Assembly (NCBI GenBank): GCA_905187655.1
Contig: CAJJIV010000042.1
Coordinates: 1-8,422, forward strand
Length of the DNA: 8,422 bases
Direction of reading: 5' to 3'
Source: an uncultured Eubacteriales bacterium
GTDB lineage: Bacteria > Bacillota > Clostridia > Christensenellales > UBA1242
Part shown: piece after piece, positions 7,401-8,422 of the stretch
How positions within the stretch are numbered: the stretch's first letter is position 1
How the letters are laid out: the number at the start of each line of letters is the position of its first letter
Notes under the pieces: model-generated
Told to the model about the DNA's origin: nothing
What the model saw: the letters and a program-made list of their open reading frames with translations, nothing else
Databases searched by the model: none
Made by a program: the position numbers and the translations under genes

Positions 7401-8353
7401 GATGGATAACAATACATTAACGAGCTGTCACTTTCCTTAATTGCAATTCCACCATAAATAGAAAAAATAGTTGTTGCAGTACCGCCATTATAAACCTTAT
7501 AATCTGCTTTTCTTAAAAGTTTTCCTTCAGCAAAATCGGTTTTAACAGAAAGCACCGAACCACCTTCGGTAACTTCTTGATAGGTGTTAAAACTATCCAT
7601 ATTAGATGAAATAGTTGCCCCATCATCAACTGCAACCTGTTCAACTATTCTAGTTTCGGTGCGTTGACTAGTATAAAACACAAGTTTAATACGCAAATTA
7701 CTAGCACTTCTTCCAAGAGCAATAACAAAATCGTTAAAATCACCAGTTTCGGCATCAAGCGAGTAGTTAATTGCACAAATTTCGTTGGATATTGCAAGAC
7801 CATCATCTACAACTTTGCCGTCCTCAAAAGACCACGTTTTAGTAAACAATCTTCCAAAAGTTGCACTACCACTTGTAGCTGTGTAAACTTCTAACTTGTT
7901 AATATAGTTAATAGAAAACGGGGTGTTATAAATTTGCCCAGCCTTTTTGTTCAAAGTTAAATTAAATTTTAAAAACCCATATTTATAGGTTTCTTTAAGT
8001 TCTTCACTAACATTGCTGTTGTCCAAAAAGTTGTAATAAAAAGGAGAGTATCCTAAATTATTATAAAGCAAATTTAGTCCAAGTTCAGCCTTGTCACCCT
8101 CGGCAAGGTCACCCACATTGTCAAACGCAAGATTTCCATTAAAATCAAACGCAGACACAGTAAAGTCTGGCACATCAGAGCCAGTGCTATTACTATAATC
8201 TAACACAAAATTACAACTAAGGTCATCGGCAGCAGCAGACTTAACATTGTTATTTAAACCAAAAGATAAAGCCAAAGTTAGCCCAGATACCAGCATAACA
8301 AAAGTAATAACAACTAATTTAAAATTAAATAGTATCCTTTTATTCAAGACCAT
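1436..8353 (-). CDS. Giant secreted surface protein with InlB-like beta repeats and C-terminal NlpC/P60-type peptidase domain
   Basis: A 2305-residue protein that I cannot name as a known gene. Residues 1-42 look like a Sec signal peptide: basic NKR start, hydrophobic core 13-33, and an SAAA/DD cleavage site. Residues 43-797 are beta-type, rich in Asp, Asn, Tyr and Ser, and match nothing I recognise. Residues 798-1821 contain five divergent beta modules with an aromatic GxxFxG(Y/F/W)-like start and an (F/Y)AxY/VF-like end. A Gly/Pro linker (1974-1984) and a helical segment (2004-2062) lead to a papain-like domain with TDCFGY (Cys2166), PGD (2221-2223), YHVIMY (His2236) and LEC (Glu2254). This resembles NlpC/P60 enzymes, which cut peptidoglycan stem peptides or related amides; the substrate here is unknown. 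No LPXTG, SLH or C-terminal helix is seen. The start is supported by AAGGAG six bases upstream. The gene is real with near certainty; the domain calls are less sure. Confidence 0.95.
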   Translation of the reverse strand: MVLNKRILFNFKLVVITFVMLVSGLTLALSFGLNNNVKSAAADDLSCNFVLDYSNSTGSDVPDFTVSAFDFNGNLAFDNVGDLAEGDKAELGLNLLYNNLGYSPFYYNFLDNSNVSEELKETYKYGFLKFNLTLNKKAGQIYNTPFSINYINKLEVYTATSGSATFGRLFTKTWSFEDGKVVDDGLAISNEICAINYSLDAETGDFNDFVIALGRSASNLRIKLVFYTSQRTETRIVEQVAVDDGATISSNMDSFNTYQEVTEGGSVLSVKTDFAEGKLLRKADYKVYNGGTATTIFSIYGGIAIKESDSSLMYCYPSDSPWSSDTEYFEKNNLSYADYSYSGFAYRIVFKNGITLSSVTNDVADENGDFVGTSVKLNESSLLNADYFVRFCFMIDTETLRPCIRIDKSNLSKNIRIEVTTDNYFYLSLNKITVDTEGETNKFNTLEPYKKLIISNESGSVSTSDNELLAVGLTSASAGFGSFIISGQIYSYRQAIYSYVASDEVTGEEQTLFKRGAVAIWGFGVPVAPYVNIELDDGFIFEGMDDGLLSDTEYRQSFLGKKEIYAKVGEPQEKVIFNLNIKLSYFDSISMGLSDTEFDKLGNKIIANPDWYTVFSFAEGDTAIYYEGKSNINSKNGYAQYRFVKNASDLVDNKFVVPFSIKPSNGFYLVGKQVVTIDDDGNNVYGLNEFFGDDRVYYEENSVEFNYVSGTTNYTIDIVYYVDFMNIVFDVIDYDRFSGEEFKIGELNIKTARNYVSVKKGFVISVELLYKPNGEDVFLPLYVAKNESESSNLPFKLGYTFNGFSVLYKFKDRVFVYKSGSQFGYTDKIILNENGSPVPTGEPNGITFAFMNSLFEINGYANGFNADAGGVDAMFTPNIYQFVIHNDFNVEDEELVVGEITFDTDVIRLGDFINVAFGYQPDFLATRTLLNEQIVADKCFKIGNFSVDSDGITILEENINLFTDEDGNWCFKLSSVWKDPGTISDLYLYVTARESNLVVNTGVFESDTNYWASSVVVVPIEVKIPYDAEYNIGDILRAYYSDGDSEVNFVYNGSVATLNAEGEIEINYFGQREIKNLYSARSVLEDPVLGKKDGVFSYLRGHEFYGYILCSDTLVNYQTIEEIDNIAEVVTDLGESSDNLIFKVDSASEELVARVVPVFCRGQYTASIYANTGVYDRESRNDTVSINYAEGEELFEFRSPMPDDLLTRLLVPVSPLGKTFVGYSIRKDLTLQGTERTGENGDLVLEEDLVKVIDYDFSTGVFSFVTNSGDYVNIENFLFIGSGESLLVDLITNTIFYATYVDTPYNVMLNVYDVNDEQVGESFVYDLDTDVYTYLLGEDGKPVLDDNGKNLFATKLTENGSTATNYEQFRSEIPSGFGGVAYVQDKIVFKNFSALALKSDFATRIGEGAGIMRVTLSYKDSGGAIIEICEYLFVCDNNGNIKYASADDGLEYIYSLETDELTLVIKDAVNLAYTVYPNAVFTDFVIGVHYDYPEYVVGFSAGVYVYSNEDGNFLLKTKESTVYYKVNYNTRDDFTTWLKCDANGVIDYEASRLTADTQEFVKVTIANQEIVFGVNSLLKTDESVKSVVVGGKSYFFAHWARINSAGEEEELATNGSDKVNICPNNDGGGLTYYTVFIDTAEINVKYYTWNSLAGLSGQGAYGVSGHYGYFWKNSTEIDHTLKNAYELYKFGDYYMFISGWVKVYDQMAPMSDKGNFSEVAGYDETYYSTVKLNSNFIILDSYARDYIYPDGLEYVTYYSPDGLESQPYYYSIINSSSGFPALNIDRNINGEDSGYYRNISFYAVYTVFRLEAIPLDEYGNEFSSEGEDTNLTSYKIEVRVPNDVLGNMYGADDIIWYRADKKRYDTFTVSTDYSNADLINNKDYMDADCFVKEDPNYLASNYISVEYLTGDDTPMSEAKELLLAGVKRKYDAENPNINNYAYFAIPVGYYYIKTDTGVPVKLFLKYTRSGNDPGGGSGVPTPLPSDYYSGVFDKVPELSRIFAVTDGQSAYADAYQDARAELQTLRDNGTISTAEFKMRELVVRYASQLLEWHRIVLAKVDSNIGPNSIVSEIATYSNGVKSTYEGATYDVGMIYEYELHFYDIASTSKPVSVDRYGNDTSQAVHVIEGDGQIMNNLLDVINQVMIKGTGDEYDKINYNGCIFTDCFGYIRICYSLAAYTINPSNPSTVNYLNSLYGHTGGYGGHKTFTFSGSSLTSLVIPGDMLVILGPSNSGYHVIMYTNKDNDGQKIYGLECVRQYDRYVWATKANGGAPNNSSLSYYQYCRNWGSNGERAITHYAGEYWGR
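1439..1972 (-). other. NlpC/P60-type papain-like domain at the C-terminus of the giant protein (residues about 2128-2305)
   Basis: A helix (DGQIMNNLLDVINQVMIKG) and a G-x-x-Y turn precede TDCFGYIRICY, which fits the usual DCSGFVxxxY nucleophile helix; Cys2166 is the expected nucleophile. Seventy residues later, GYHVIMYTN supplies the expected HVxxY strand with His2236. It is preceded by the typical PGDMLV strand (2221-2226). The third polar position appears to be Glu2254 in GLECV, where many family members have His. The Cys-to-His gap contains a Gly/His-rich insert, YGHTGGYGGH (2196-2205). Papain-fold activity is likely from these motifs; peptidoglycan as the target is family-level inference. 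Confidence 0.72.
2168..2344 (-). other. Helical segment between linker and peptidase domain (residues about 2004-2062)
   Basis: This stretch is unlike the rest of the protein: rich in Ala, Glu, Leu, Arg and Gln, with heptad-like spacing (DAYQDARAELQTLRD, then AEFKMRELVVRYASQLLEWH) split by a NGTIST turn. It would form a helical hairpin directly after the GGGSGVPTPLP linker (1974-1984). It may be a spacer, a dimerisation element or part of the catalytic module; the sequence does not decide. Confidence 0.5.
2891..5962 (-). repeat. Five divergent InlB B-repeat/Flg_new-like modules in the giant protein (residues about 798-1821)
   Basis: Each unit starts with an aromatic motif and closes with a strand of the form (F/Y)-A-x-(Y/F) followed by a new strand. 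The units I see are: GYTFNGF (798) to AMFTPNIYQF (873-882); GHEFYGY (1101) to VPVFCRGQY (about 1156-1164); GKTFVGY (1217) to FYATYVDTPYNV (1296-1307); GKSYFFAHW (1591) to YYTVFIDTAEINV (about 1633-1645); and GDYYMFISGW (1691) to FYAVYTVFRLEAI (1801-1813). In the InlB B-repeat family the same two landmarks bracket a small beta-grasp-like fold used in surface proteins. Identity between units is very low, and spacing varies from about 60 to 130 residues, so the boundaries are approximate. Confidence 0.55.
3062..3110 (-). repeat. Short tandem duplication, 16-bp direct repeat with 33-bp period
   Basis: The same 16 bases (ttcaagcccatcagga on the plus strand) occur at 3062-3077 and 3095-3110. In frame they encode SPDGLE/YPDGLE separated by an 11-residue period. 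The identical third-codon positions suggest a recent local duplication or strong sequence constraint in an otherwise diverged protein. A weaker relative (DDGLEYIYS) is encoded near 4000-4020. Confidence 0.7.
5963..8227 (-). other. Unassigned N-terminal beta-rich region of the giant protein (residues 43-797)
   Basis: About 755 residues with alternating hydrophobic and polar strands, many Tyr, Phe, Asn, Asp and Ser, and few Arg or Cys. I find no catalytic signature and no exact repeats. By composition and position just after the signal peptide it may be a chain of immunoglobulin-like or adhesin-type beta domains. That is inference from texture only. Confidence 0.5.
8228..8353 (-). other. Sec signal peptide of the giant protein
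   Basis: Residues 1-42 comprise a basic n-region (Lys5, Arg6, Lys12), a hydrophobic h-region (13-33, rich in Leu, Val, Phe and Ala), and a polar c-region ending in Ser-Ala-Ala-Ala before Asp-Asp. Cleavage after Ala42 fits signal peptidase I rules. No Cys lies near the cleavage site, so this is not a lipoprotein signal. The mature protein would be released outside the membrane. Confidence 0.88.
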
Positions 8354-8359
8354 TGTTTT

Positions 8360-8365
8360 CTCCTT
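8360..8365 (-). promoter_or_regulatory. Ribosome binding site of the giant gene
   Basis: On the minus strand this reads AAGGAG and is separated from the ATG at 8353-8351 by six bases (AAAACA). It is a near-ideal Shine-Dalgarno site and fixes the start of the 2305-residue protein. Confidence 0.9.
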
Positions 8366-8422
8366 GGTATAATTTCTGTAGATAAAAATTTTAGTTAAAT
8401 AAATGCGCCCCAGTTGACTGAA

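Noticed and set aside
8388..8417. Possible promoter for the giant gene on the minus strand: TCAACT and TAAAAT with 18-base spacing
   Set aside because: The -35-like box matches TTGACA at only three positions, and in A/T-rich DNA the -10-like box is expected by chance.
1..8422. CRISPR array, tRNA, rRNA, insertion sequence or attachment site
   Set aside because: No regularly spaced repeats, no cloverleaf-like or conserved rRNA sequence, and no transposase-like coding or terminal inverted repeats were seen.

Overview
The window is A/T-rich and holds two genes, both on the minus strand. They fill almost all of it: a 2305-residue secreted protein (1436-8353) lies upstream of a 375-residue membrane-anchored protein (123-1250). 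Both have clear Shine-Dalgarno sites and use the standard code without internal stops. The low G+C content, the strong AGGAG ribosome sites, the long Asn/Asp/Tyr-rich extracellular proteins and the InlB-like beta repeats all suggest an uncultured low-G+C Gram-positive bacterium, most likely a gut-type Clostridia relative. This placement is inference; no rRNA, tRNA or housekeeping gene is present to confirm it.

The large protein, read from its N-terminus, contains: a Sec signal peptide (residues 1 to about 42); roughly 750 residues of beta-type sequence that I do not recognise; a stretch (about 798-1821) in which I count five very divergent copies of an InlB B-repeat/Flg_new-like module; a 150-residue unassigned segment; a Gly/Pro linker (about 1974-1984); a helical segment (about 2004-2062); and a C-terminal papain-like domain of NlpC/P60 type with apparent catalytic Cys2166 and His2236. 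It has no LPXTG motif, lipobox, S-layer homology domain or C-terminal membrane helix.

The small protein has a cytoplasmic Lys/Arg-rich tip, one membrane helix (about 8-31), a Pro/Lys/Asp linker and an outside region. That region begins with a beta-repeat domain of the InlB-like type and continues with at least one more segment of similar character.

The two genes are 185 bases apart with no convincing terminator between them, so they may be cotranscribed. A reasonable but unproven model is a surface pair: a very long secreted stalk carrying a cell-wall-type hydrolase or amidase at its tip, made with a membrane-anchored partner built from related folds. Bases 1-122 and 8354-8422 hold no gene; the window ends before any neighbouring gene is reached.
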